A stretch of 64,000 nt of DNA from Dermacentor variabilis (taxonomy: Eukaryota; Arthropoda; Arachnida; Ixodida; Ixodidae), in NCBI RefSeq assembly GCF_050947875.1, contig NW_027460291.1, positions 23,023,368 to 23,087,367 of the forward strand. The letters are read 5' to 3'. The notes below the pieces were generated by a model. That model was not told where the DNA came from, ran no database searches, and saw nothing but the letters and a program-made list of their open reading frames with translations. The position numbers and the translations under genes are program-made. Below are positions 1 through 10,181 of this stretch, piece after piece; the first letter of the stretch is position 1, and every line of letters starts with the position of its first letter.

Positions 1-380
1 GAAGAATTTGAGGAAATGGGTTTCGAATCATGCCAAACTAGGAAATCTATTTGATGAAGAGGGGGAATATCTGGATCGAAGGATTAGAAAAGAGGGACAA
101 ATCAATGTATTGGAACTGCAATGAAACTTCGTCGTAGACCTGCTGAGATTGCCAGGCATTACGTAGCGAGAGTACGTTGACATGAGAGAACTTTTGAAAC
201 GACAGGTTCTGCAAGCTACAACAAGGCTACCGGGCCCTTCAGAGGTTTTGACATCATTTTCGGTTAGAGGCAAGTTATTGCTGCAGAAGATGCGGATAGA
301 ATAACTAATATGTGATGACCCGCTACCAAACCAGCACCAATTAGCATGGAAAGTGTGGGCCAAAGAGCTTCAGCATCTTT
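1..380 (+). pseudogene. BEL/Pao pol fragment 1: end of reverse transcriptase
   Basis: Frame 2 opens with KNLRKWVSNHA, the conserved LRKW-S-N segment of BEL/Pao reverse transcriptase, followed by INVLELQ and, after a stop and frame changes, SVRGKLLLQKM and DDPLPNQHQLAWKVWAKEL. These are in the order expected downstream of the RT active site. The block stops matching at about 380, where a gypsy RNase H frame begins. Stops (for example around 121) show it is a pseudogene. Basis: motifs read in the sequence and family knowledge; no alignment was run. Confidence 0.65.
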
Positions 381-382
381 AT

Positions 383-1990
383 TGTTTCGCTGTAAAACAA
401 ATTTGGCCCCTGCCTATTTGGCTGTACCTCTACCGTCGTAACTGATCATCCTGCCCTCTGTTGGCTTTCTTCGCTCAAAGACCCTACGAGCTGCCTTGCT
501 CGATGGGCTCTTCGCCTGCAAGAATGCTCGTTTTCAGTAGTACACACTTAGGTCCCACCAGCTTCATCGAGATGCCGATTGCCTGTCACGGCATTCTCTG
601 GATTGCCGTGATGTCCCCGAGCGAGACACCGACGCCTGCGACTTGTCTATCATGGATCTCGTTAATAAACGGGATGAACAACGCCGCGACTCGGCTTTAC
701 GTAGTTTGCATCGACAGTCCTAGCTCTGCGACACCCAACCCTTCGCTCCACTTTTTTTTACTTCATGACGACACCTGGTACGGCCACAATATGGATCCTG
801 ACGGCCCTGGACACCTCCTCGTCATGCCTGCCCATTTGCAGCCAGCTGTCCTCCACCAGCTTCACAATGAGCCCATTGCTGGTCACTTTGGTGTCACCCG
901 CACTTATTATCCCGTCAGGCGGCATTTCGTCTCACCTGGTCTCTACCATTCCGTGCAACGAGATGTCGCTAGCTGCGATCGATGCCAGCGCCGCCAGCTA
1001 TGCTGCCTGTTGGTCTGCTTCATCCTATCGACATTTCCACCAAACCGTTCCTTCGTGTCGGCTTGAACTTCTTGCCCGCTTTCCAACCTGGACATCACGC
1101 AACAAGTGGGTCTTTTCAGCCTGGACATCAAGCAACGAGTGGGTCCCCGTCGTGACCGACTACACGATGCGATACGCAATTACCCGTGTCATCCCAACCA
1201 GCTGCGCTGCGGATGTCACCGACTTTCTTTTTCATGACATCATGTTGCATGATGATGCTGATCGACAGCTTCTGAGTGATTGACGCTGTTACTTTTTGTC
1301 TCCCGTCATCCAGAACATCCTTCATTCATGCTCTGCCTGCCACAATCTCGCAACTGCTGATCAGCCAGAAACTAACCGACTCAAAGAGCGCCTGTACCGA
1401 ACTCTCACCGATATGCTTTCAATGTACGTCGCTGCCGACCAGCGCGATTGGGACGCTACTTTGACATACGTTACTTTCACCTACAATTCGTCCAGGCATA
1501 ACAACACTGGTTACTCACCGTTTTATCTTCTGTATGGACGCGAACCTTCTCTCCCTCTGGATACTTTACTTCCCGCTGCTCTAAGCTCATCGATTACATA
1601 TGTTCGCGATGCCATAGTGCGTGCTCCCCAGATTGCTCGCGAACGGCTCACAGTGCCCCAGGTATCCCAAAAAGCCGTGCATCACAGTCGCCACAGAGAC
1701 ATTTGTTACTCCCCCAGGTTCCCTGATGCTACTGTAGTCTCTGTCCCGCCGCGTGGGTCTCTCCAAAAAGCTATAGTCCCGCTACGACGGTCCTTACAGG
1801 GTGCTACGTCAAGTCACTGACATTAAAAACGAAATTGAACCTGTCATCGAGCCACTGCCTACGCCACCGTCCTCTGCAATCGCGCACGTAGTCAGACTTG
1901 AGCCGTACGTAACGTGCCCCTCTGGTCCGTCAGAACCAGCACCTGGTCGGCGCTCTCGGCCAGGGGGGGGGGGTAGTGCCACGAGACAAT
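383..1990 (+). pseudogene. Ty3/gypsy pol remnant (RNase H to integrase) inserted in BEL/Pao
   Basis: A gypsy RNase H C-terminal segment starts near 383-400 ([18 protein letters not shown] at about 433-486). A zinc-binding integrase segment follows (AGHFGVTRTYYPV, then SCDRCQRR, about 880-1000), then an integrase core and C-terminal part (DMLSMYVAADQRDWDATL, GYSPFYLLYGREPS, about 1410-1550) and a final HVVRLEPYV segment near 1890. At least four frame changes and several stops occur. It resembles the integrase of the complete element at 32424-37469, so it is probably an older, 5'-truncated member of that group. No LTR could be defined on either side. Confidence 0.75.
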
Positions 1991-2101
1991 GAATGGGCTG
2001 TTAGTGTCGGTCGGACGAAGGCGACGGCGACGCAGGGGCCAGAGGCATGCGCGAAAGCCTTGCGTTAGTCGCCGCTGCTTGTGACTGTTGTAACCCAGTG
2101 A

Positions 2102-2242
2102 AAAAAAAATTATGGGGCTTTACGTGACAAAACTGCTTTCTGATTATGAGGCACGCCGTAGTGGACGACTCCGGAAATTTCGACCTCCTGCGGTTATTTA
2201 ACGTGCACCTAAATCTAAGTGCATGGGTGTTTTCGCACTTCG
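2102..2242. repeat. Tick-type dispersed repeat (SINE-like fragment)
   Basis: The segment has a run of A, then gggctttacgtgacaaaac, gattatgaggcacgccgtag, gactccggaaatt and aacgtgcacctaaatctaag. I recognise this as part of a very common interspersed repeat of hard-tick DNA, usually attached to a tRNA-like head that is missing here. It lies between the gypsy remnant and the point where BEL/Pao resumes. The family assignment is from memory and was not searched. Confidence 0.55.
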
Positions 2243-2304
2243 CATAACCGTATATATAGTAATAATTTGTAAATATACGTTATCGTTATACGTTATCCTC
2301 GTAA

Positions 2305-3758
2305 CAATACGCTATGACTGGAACACGCAAGGTGAAGTGCAAGCGTCAAATATACTTGTTTTCTCTGATAGAAGTCCAATTGCGCACGGAGCAGCAGCAA
2401 ACATAGCAACAGAATGTTCCGATGGAAGCAGAGGAGTCAGTTTACTCATCGCCAAAGCAAGAGTCCCTCCAATCAAAGAAATGACACCTATCAGATTCGA
2501 GTTATTCGCTGCCACAGTATTCGTCAGGCTAGCTAGTTACATAACTGATAATCAAGAGAGTAAGCACCGCAAAATTCTGGACATACTCTCACATTGTGCT
2601 GTGTTGGATCAGGTCAAGCAATACGAAATAACTATTGGTTAGTAGACGCACAGTAAAAATCAAGACCAAGTCCAACTAGAGTCAATGGGGTTATGTTAAG
2701 AGTGAAGAAAATCCTGCAGGTTTAATGACAAGGTGAATTAAGGTGAAGCATATGCTGAGCAGTGAATTATGTTTGAAGGGTCCGATGTGGATAGAGAGCA
2801 AAAAACCGAGGCCTAGTTATGAAATCAAATTAGAATCGGGCGATGGAGGCAGAGAACACTGTTGCAAATATGGCTACCACCATGAATCAGAAAAAAGATA
2901 ATCGAGCTTAACAGGTTCGGATCATACAAAAAGGCAGTACAAGTTTCAGCGTGGGTGATGCAACATCGAAAATCTCAGAAGGTAAGAGAAAACAGGTTCC
3001 CTCACAGCAGAAGAGTTAGACACGGCATAGTTGGTGCTCACAAAACAGGAGCAGAAAACGTTAGGGAAGACAGTAACAAAAGCAAATGACAAGATGAACC
3101 TATAGGGCACGGACATCTTGAGAGACGATCAAGGGATCATAGAAGTGCAAGAGAGGCTTCGATACCGTAATTTGAGTCTGAATGAAAAGCATCCTGTTGT
3201 ATTGTCGAGAGAGAGTCGCTCGTCAGTACTCTTAGTGCTTCATGCGCATCAAATAACCACGCACGGTGGAGTTTTCTTAACATGTCGCATCTAAGGCCAA
3301 AGTTTTGGATTGCGCGTGGTTGACAGTTAGTGAGGTACATTAAAAAAAAAATGTATCTCATGCAGAGAATTTAATCGCCGACCAATGGCACAAGACATGG
3401 CATCGCTCCCGGCTGACAGGAAAACAAATACAATGCAATTCGATGTCACTGGTATAGACTTCACTAGACTGCTGAAGGCTCGAGAAGTACAGCAAAACAG
3501 ATGGTGGTATTTACTTGCGCAGGAACAAGATCTGGACAGGCGTAGTTAGTCAAGAGCATGCCATCTGAAGCATTCATAAAGCCTTCCGAAGATTTGTAGC
3601 CAGAATAGGATTATGGAAGACAATTTATATTGACAACCCAAGAGCATTCAAGAAGTCCGAAAAAAAGATGCACGAAATTCTAAGGATGGAAGATGAACGG
3701 GTGCAAGCGTATGCCAGCAACATGCAAGTCAAATTGAAGTGTATTTCAAAGTAATCTC
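2305..3758 (+). pseudogene. BEL/Pao pol fragment 2: peptidase/RNase H-like region and integrase
   Basis: The block resumes in frame with QASNILVFSDRSPIAHGAAA and KARVPPIKEM-PIRFELFAA (about 2345-2520), a hallmark of the BEL/Pao Pao-peptidase/RNase H-like region. ENPAGLMTR and a GP-W segment follow near 2705-2800. Further on come HPVVLSRESRS with LHAHQITTHGG (about 3190-3270, zinc-binding integrase start) and an integrase core with FRRFVARIGLWKTIYIDN (about 3590-3640). It ends at KLKCISK (about 3750), where the LINE is inserted. Many stops and frame changes: a pseudogene. Confidence 0.7.
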
Positions 3759-3765
3759 CATGGTG

Positions 3766-5308
3766 TTACGGTGCTCCCCCTCCAAGTCGGAGCTGTTGCT
3801 GTACAGTCCCACTAGAAGGGGACCCAAGCCAAGGGGATGGATCCCCGTGGAACAGCTGAGCATTCAGCTTCTTACAAGAAATGGCGATCTCATGCCTAGG
3901 GTTGATAAGATCAGGGTTCTGGGGACGATGATTGAGTTGAACGGCACCAACACGCTGCCGATCCAGAAGATCATTGCCAAGACAGAAAATGTGGTACGCC
4001 TAGTGAAGAGGGTGCCCAACAGGCAGATGGGGTTCAAGGAGGATAGTCTGATTAGACTTATGCACGCATTTGTATTGTGTCACTTTACTTATGTGGCGGC
4101 CATGCACAAGTAGAAACCATCGGAGAAGGAGAAGCTTGAAACCCAGATTAGGAAGATCGCGAAGAAAGTGTTGGGAGTGCCAATGTGCTCCAGCACCTAC
4201 CGACTTCTCCAGCTGGGAATTCATAACGCCTTGGATGAGATAGCTGAGGCTCAGGAGAGGACGCAGATGGTGCGTCTCTCTACGACTAGCCCGGGTCGGC
4301 AGATTCTGAGAGAGTTAGGTGTTCCTCAGGAGAAGATTTCGCAGCTTCATGTCGGTATTCCCTTCAAGGTCCCTAATCGGTATCACGTCAAGCCTGTTCC
4401 CAGGAACGTGCATCCGGAGCGAAATGTTGGTAAAAGAAAGGCCAGGGGAGCTGGCCTGCTGAGATTCATTCGTGATGAGAATCACAAGGTTGACTTCGTC
4501 GATGCTTCTTTTAACGAGGAGAGGAAGATGTTTACCATAGCTGTCGTGGACAATGAGGGCAGTGTCGTTAACGCTGCTACCGTTCGGACTGATAGTCCAG
4601 AGGTCGCAGAGCAAGGGGCTATTGCACTCGCCCGGATTGACAGGCGCAGGCCTTTTGTATATAGCGATTCAAAGTCGGCCGTTAGGGCCTTTGAGAAGGG
4701 CTCGGTGGATAAGGTTGCTTTTAAAATTATGCAGACATGTGAGATGTCTCAACACTACTTATGTTGGTTCCCTGCTCACCTTGGGATGATCGAGGGAGCC
4801 CCTCCGAATCTCAATGAGTCCGCTGATGAGGCAGCGCGAGATCTTACCCTCCACTATGCCCCGTGCAACGGCGTGGCGATACTCCCCAAGAACAGACTCC
4901 CCTTCCACATACAATGAAATCACGAAGTATTACCTTCTTAATCGCAGGGTTTACAGTTTGCCGCATCCTAAACTAAACAGGGCTCAGGCGCTTACATTAC
5001 GCTTACTACAGACTGGTACTTATCCTTGCCCACGGAGACTGAACATGTTTTATCCGGAGACGTATACAGAGCCTTATTGCCAAGATTGTGGTGCTTTAGC
5101 CACGCTCGAACACATGCTCTGGTCTTTTGAAGACTCGGCGATCAAGGATGCGTCCAGGTGGTAGGCTGCACTTCGCAGCCTGGACCTGGATGAACAATTC
5201 TGGGCTGTCGGGCAGGCTCACGACGTGGCCGTGAGGCTTGGCCTTCCGGTCCCGACGTGGGAGCGGCCCGCTAAGTGGTTAATTATTACTACTTGCAGGA
5301 CCAAATAA
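3766..5308 (+). pseudogene. LINE ORF2 C-terminal half with RNase H domain (I-type)
   Basis: One frame runs from 3766 to 4917 and is broken only by a TAG at 4111-4113. The first part (SKSELLLYSP, IRVLGTMIE, FVLCHFTYVAAM) is the end of a non-LTR reverse transcriptase. An RNase H domain follows with candidate catalytic residues in VDASF, AEQGAIALA, YSDSKSAVRAF and ESADEAARDL. A one-base shift near 4905 moves the frame; the rest carries CQDCGALATLEHMLW, a cysteine/histidine C-terminal motif whose last cysteine appears lost, and ends at the stop just before the tail. RNase H inside the ORF fits the I/R1-like LINE groups. Not functional. Confidence 0.8.
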
Positions 5309-5311
5309 AGT

Positions 5312-5338
5312 TTTCCTTCCTTCCTTCCTTCCTTCCTT
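5312..5338 (+). repeat. (ttcc)n microsatellite tail of the LINE
   Basis: About six and a half copies of ttcc directly follow the aataaag sequence at the LINE 3' end and abut the target-site duplication. Confidence 0.95.
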
Positions 5339-5339
5339 G

Positions 5340-5905
5340 CATGGTGGGAGGACTTATTGGAAGACTCATGAGAAGCTTTAGGACGTCAGTAAGCAAAGCT
5401 ATAGGAGCTGACTTATGAATAAACTACGGACTGCGGTTGCTGAGGCATAACGAGTGATTAAGAACTGTCCTCTTACGTGTATGATAATGCCAACAAGCTA
5501 CACCACGTAAAACCGGTGGACATTATAGGAGGCAAGCACGTGTTTAAAAACAAACATAAAAGCAGCAGGCCTAGTGAACAGGTTTTGAATTACTGGAGTA
5601 AAAGTAAAAGGGGCAATAATTAAAGCGTGGGCAAGGTGGAAACAAGAGTATCTAAAGAAACTCAAATGTGCTAGTACAAAAATGGCTAGTAAACAAATAT
5701 ACAAAAAACAGATGCGGTTCTACTTGTAGAAAAACGTAACAGAACGCCGTGGAACCTCTTCAAGGTTGAAAAGATTTTCAAAAGCGAGGATAACCTAGTA
5801 AGGGCATGCTTGCTTCATAAACCTGTAGGAAAACTGGTCTGGAGACTGATCCAGCTGTTATACTCGCTCCAAGTCGGCTTCGGTTGAATCTAGCCGGCGG
5901 GAGGA
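5340..5905 (+). pseudogene. BEL/Pao pol fragment 3: integrase end and C-terminal domain
   Basis: The frame continues with SPWWEDLLEDS across the LINE junction, then NKLRTAVAEA-RVIKNCPLT (about 5415-5480), WARWKQEYLKKLK (about 5625-5665) and EKRNRTPWNLFKVEKIF with LLHKPVGKLVWRLIQLLY (about 5730-5870). This is the order of the BEL/Pao integrase end and its C-terminal domain. Several stops are present. It ends near the polypurine tract gccggcgggagga at 5893-5905. Confidence 0.7.
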
Positions 5906-6060
5906 TGTATAAAAGAGACTCAAGATAGAGCTGGGAGGCCACTAAGGAAGAGGTTGCCGTGAGCACGTTCAATTTTTTTCTTGTTATTCTTCCAAATAAA
6001 CCGAAGACGTATCAGTTCTGCGCTCTCTCTCGTCCTTCCGAAACACAAGGTGCGAACACA
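5906..6060 (+). repeat. Probable BEL/Pao 3' LTR
   Basis: The LTR would start with TG at 5906 directly after the polypurine tract. It contains a TATA-like box (tataaaag, 5908-5915) and aataaa at 5995-6000, and could end at a CA near 6058-6060. The 5' LTR lies outside the window, so the 3' boundary is a guess. Confidence 0.45.
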
Positions 6061-8094
6061 GCGCAGCTTAAAACACATTTCGCGGTTTTTTGGATTAATT
6101 TCCCTCTGGCACCTTTTGTTCCAAACAACTGTGTGCTCTGAATCTTTTGTAGCTAGAGGTGCAGTTTTTATAATAAATCCCTTTTTTCACAATGCTCTGC
6201 GGCCTTCATTTGGAAGGAGCACCTGAACCGTTGCAGAAAGATTTACAACGCAATATTTTGATTACATGTCACTTATAAACAAATTGCAAGGTAGACCTGT
6301 GGCGAGGTGAATTTCTTTATTGTTCGTGATCACATGCGCTACACTGCTGTGTCTATCTAGATTTCTATTAACAGCGTTTTGATATACATGTATTTTTTCG
6401 TTGCAGTATGTACGGATGCGTTATAACACGACTATCTCTGTTATCACATCTCTTATATCATATTGTCGGTAAGTTCCAATATTTGTTCTCTCGTGTAGCC
6501 TCATGAGCTGTGACTAAAGCCTAGTGTTTACCCAGCAATGAGTGCACCGTTGGGCAGCATGCAATCTCTTGTCATCAAGCCACTGTTACATTGGTTTCAG
6601 CACCGCTGCACGACGGTTTTCATTACATCGAGCGACGTGCGCGTAGAGCCACACGGCTACCATTTTAGAACATAGTATTCGGAAAAAAACCTAGGCAGAG
6701 GTTTCTAGCAATGACTGCCGGGATTACTCTGGTTCGGAACGCACAACTGATTTCGAAGTGACAATGTATACGGTTGCTGTACTTATTTTAAGTTGAAGAA
6801 CAACCGAACATGTCGAGCTTTATTGGCATTTTGAAATCCCCTGTGCTGACTGCGTCCTTGCACGCGTCACATCGTACTTGAGAATATTTTACGGCGACAC
6901 GCATTTTTAAGACTTTAAACAGCTTGTCACCGTACTGCTTCCTTTATGGTTTTATGCAGACAGAAGTATGTTTTACGCGCACTCGAGTGTAAATAGGAAA
7001 TTGTTTTCAAAGACACACTGGTGCCTTGCAGACCCAAAACGAACGTGTTAGTTTAGTCTATATGGTATGCGTATACCACAGCAAGCGCTGAAAAGGATAT
7101 GAATGGCAGAGGCTGGTAAATAAACGGCGCGCATGCTGACAACCTAACAAAATACCGAGTGTTCGCTTTGAAAATAAAAGTTTACGCTCCTCGCGTAACA
7201 TGAATCGAGCTTCTTTTAAAAATAAACGTGGCACATTTTGGAGAAGCGAGACCAGCGAAAGATCGTTTGTAGTTGTATAGTTAGCTTGAAGTGTGATTCA
7301 ATAGCTAACTTGATTCAATTTTGCAATTTTTAACATAATTATTTATAAGGCATAACTTTTTTGTTGCAATCGTTTTCGAGCATGTTCAGAAACACCCAAT
7401 ACAGTGGTTTTCATGGTATCGTCCTTCACGTAGATACATTATCTGAGAACTGAACAAATCGAGAGAAATATTAGTAAGAAAAACATTAGGGGCATGTACT
7501 TTTGATTGGTAGCGTTGCGAACCGTGTTTTGAATAAACGAAGGCCGCAGGTATGTTGCAAAAGGTTCGATCAGTCAGAACCTAAGCCACCATGACGGCAG
7601 CACCTGTATGAAGATAGAAGAATGATATTCGCTCAGCCAGCGCTGAGAGCGGATCGAAGCACATTCGTCTGTTTCTGCACTCTAAACCAATATTTTAAAA
7701 AATGCGCAATTCATCCTGGCTGATTCGATAATCATTTAACTTCAAATAATACAAGCTTCGTTTATTCAAATAATGAAGCTTTATTTCCGATTGAACAATG
7801 AAAGAGGGTGATGAAAAAGCCACTGATAGACAGCCTGAGAACCCTCAATGCCCGGACAACATATGAAAGTGAGGAAGGACAGCAAAACTTACACATCCAA
7901 TAAAACATAATAAATTCAAGGCTCAGAAAAATCATTTCTTCTCTTTCAAGCTAATGACTATATATCTTGGCAAACTAGTCCCATTGGCTACCTACGCAAA
8001 ACTGCCACCCCCTGTAGCTGTCATGAAAGCAAGCTTTATCCGAGATGCTTACTGGTGCATTCGCCCGACAGTTTGTATTGATTGCATATCTTCA
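6061..8094. other. No gene recognised
   Basis: AT-rich sequence with only short scattered frames. I see no repeat boundaries, RNA gene or exon that I can support. Confidence 0.5.
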
Positions 8095-8440
8095 TGACAC
8101 TTTGAGCAGCAATTTCACACAGGGAAGCAGTGTGATCATACGACGATAGGTCAGGTAAATGTTAGGTATGCGGTAGAGCACGCATATTGTGCTTGGTCAG
8201 ATATCCTTTAACTGATAAAGCAGTGTAGGGCCCCACGTGTTTGTGCAAGAATAACCACTGCCGAAAAGACGGCACCGCAAAACTGCTTTCTGCAAATGGT
8301 TTAGCAGGTCATCGTAGAAGTTTTGGTTTAATATATGCCCTTCAGGCAGGTGTTCATAGCACACGAAGCTTTTGGCATAATAAAATGGGGCCAACATTGT
8401 CTGTCTTTTGAGTGGCGGTCGCTTAACGTATTTAGAAAGA
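8095..8440 (-). pseudogene. Fossil mariner-type transposase fragment
   Basis: Read on the minus strand, the frame at 8397-8197 gives MLAPFYYAKSF, EHLPEGHILNQNFYDDLL and a leucine-rich helix. This is the segment of mariner transposases between the two first catalytic aspartates (leucine-proline-x-glycine, then N-x-x-x-Y). After a one-base shift it continues LFLHKHVGPYTALS and LPHT-HLPDLSSYD, the decayed counterparts of the histidine/aspartate-asparagine-alanine-proline and proline-aspartate-leucine motifs. The second catalytic aspartate appears replaced (LHKHVGP). No terminal inverted repeats were found. An inactive DNA-transposon remnant. Confidence 0.65.
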
Positions 8441-9253
8441 GGTGAACCTAGCCCATCGGCGCTTCACCGCTTGGTTTGAGGGTCAGATTTGTAGCTCTAG
8501 TTTTCATTTCCGGCATTCGTTCTTTACACGGCTACTTGTCTGGCTTTTCTTTAGGAAAAATACTCTTGCGCGTATTATGCAAGATTAACACGCCTAATGA
8601 TTTTGAAACTTTTCCCCAAGACGTGCAGCTTGGTCTGTCGATGCTACTAAGCAACATTTGCTCTCGTTGGCTCGAGTGTATCTTATGATAAAATGGTTGT
8701 TCAGCTACTATTTTCAGCTCGCTGCTCCTGCGGGCACGCATTGTTCTTGCATGAAACTTCAAGTGCAATTTTACAAGATATAGTGACTGAACAAGTCTGC
8801 TGACGTACTTTGTGTTCAACTTAGCAGCATAACTTTTTACAGCAAGCCGTTGGTGCCGTAGCAATCTACGCGTCAGCAGAGGCTGCTTCTGCCGGTAAGT
8901 TATAGTTTTCGTTCTGGCCTCTACGCACACTAGATACACCTTAAGTGAAAGCCGCATTACCAATCTTTGACGCAACAATAAGGTTAAAGCGAAGTGCTGC
9001 TTATAGCAAGGCCCTCTCTCAGGACTGGACCACCTGCCAGCCGCACACATCTCTGGCTAGGTTTGCTGGCTTCTAGCATTGTCGTTAGCACGATGGCGCA
9101 AAAGATGGAGCAAAGGTGCTCTTCCTGGCTATAATGCAGCAGTGGGTGCCCTCATTTTACGTTGCTCGAAATCATTGCTGTGCTGTATACGCATTTGAAG
9201 ACGCTCGTAGCATCTCCTGAATATTATCCCTCCACATAATCTCTAAAGACTTC
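8441..9253. other. No gene recognised; long minus-strand open frame 9050-8532
   Basis: A 172-codon frame runs from 9050 to 8532 on the minus strand. Its product is basic, low in motifs and matches no family I know. It lies directly upstream of the mariner remnant on the same strand but does not read as the missing transposase N-terminus. Probably a chance frame. Confidence 0.3.
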
Positions 9254-9283
9254 ATGAGTGCCTTCACGGTGCACTGTGAGCAA

Positions 9284-9420
9284 AACGAGAACAAGGTTAA
9301 AGAAGGAGCCAACGTTTCGACAAGTGGACTTGTCTACTTCAAAGCGACGTACGCTTTCCTTGTCACAGTATATATAGGTGGGGCTCTTCTAAAGGGTGTA
9401 AGGCGGAAGGGTGCGGCAAC
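9284..9420 (-). repeat. Dispersed repeat with hammerhead-like stem-loop
   Basis: The + strand gccaacgtttcgacaagtgg-acttgtctacttcaaag is a motif I associate with abundant tick repeats, possibly Penelope-like. On the minus strand it gives tgaagta, then the perfect 6-bp hairpin gacaag-tcca-cttgtc (9334-9319), then gaaac (9318-9314). That is the layout of hammerhead stem II flanked by its two core strands, but the first core strand (consensus ctgatga) is degenerate. Assignment to Penelope is inference. Confidence 0.35.
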
Positions 9421-9655
9421 AAGGGAAGGTGTGTTAGCGTGTCGAAATGAGAATAAAGGAATGCTGTGCACAAGGCCAAGGCCAGGGCCACCCCCCCCCC
9501 CTCCCGTCTGTCAACCACGTGTCAACGCACGCGTGTTAGCCGGCGTGGCAACGGCGTCTGACACGCCGGCTTAAAAAAAAGGAGGAAAGGAAAGAAAGGG
9601 GATACGCCAAGAAACCAAACTATGTGTTGTTGCCTATAGCTTGAAATTTAGCACT

Positions 9656-9816
9656 GCGAATAGGTTCTAAAGCTCCCTTTGAAAGGTTTATGCCTATTGG
9701 TTGCAATGTCTTCAACTTATGGATAAGGATAAGCTTTAGAATCTATTCGCTATAAAGGGAGCTTTATAAGCTATTCGCTATAAAGGGAGCTTTAGAATCT
9801 ATTCGCCATAAAGATA
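9656..9816. repeat. 28-bp tandem repeat (three units) with an inverted copy
   Basis: Three units of exactly 28 bp, gcttt(agaatct or ataagct)attcgc(t/c)ataaaggga-like, occupy 9733-9760, 9761-9788 and 9789-9816 in the pattern A-B-A. An inverted copy lies at 9656-9680: its reverse complement matches 9782-9806 at 24 of 25 positions. The block can therefore fold into a hairpin with an approximately 100-nt loop. Confidence 0.85.
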
Positions 9817-10181
9817 TATAGCGGTGTTGGCACGACAGGAGCATGCGAGCGATTGTGGCCTATGCAAAGTGCGTGCTATTTGGCAAGGCAGCAGCACCCA
9901 GCAGCCACGATGAGCAAAGTCCGGGCGGGTTTGCAAAAAAAGTTTCGCTTAAGAAAAGAAGTGAGATATGACGCGTAGTCGGAAAGAACGCTAACGCAGA
10001 GCCGGCAAGCGAAGCCTTCGCAAAATTATCAGCCATTTCATTCCAAAAAAAATCTACATTTATGTCTGGGCAGCTATATCAAGCGTTCACTCTGCAAATG
10101 ACGCGGAGGCAGTTAGTAGAAAGCTCTCAATACGTTCGAATGAATCGGGCGCGGTAAGAGAAGCCAATAAAGATAATGAGC

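Larger units (their letters stand above)
3759..5346 (+). mobile_element. 5'-truncated I-type LINE insertion with 7-bp target-site duplication
   Basis: The insert proper is 3766-5339. It is bounded by the direct repeat catggtg at 3759-3765 and 5340-5346. Removing the insert and one repeat rejoins the BEL/Pao reading frame exactly (…SPWWEDLLEDS), which independently supports the boundaries. The 3' end carries aataaag and a (ttcc)n tail, as expected of target-primed reverse transcription. The 5' part, including endonuclease and most of RT, is missing. Confidence 0.85.
1..6060 (+). mobile_element. BEL/Pao LTR retrotransposon, 3' half, split by nested insertions
   Basis: Three collinear blocks (1-380, about 2305-3758, 5340-5905) read as successive parts of one BEL/Pao pol gene on the + strand, followed by a polypurine tract (5893-5905) and a probable 3' LTR. 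The blocks are separated by a gypsy/SINE insertion and by an I-type LINE. All blocks carry stops and frameshifts, so the copy is dead. Its 5' LTR, gag and protease would lie left of the window. The order RT, aspartic-peptidase/RNase H-like region, zinc-binding integrase, integrase core and C-terminal domain matches the family. Confidence 0.75.

Noticed and set aside
8532..9050. 172-codon minus-strand frame as the mariner N-terminus
   Set aside because: It shows neither the helix-turn-helix nor the WVPH-like motifs expected there.
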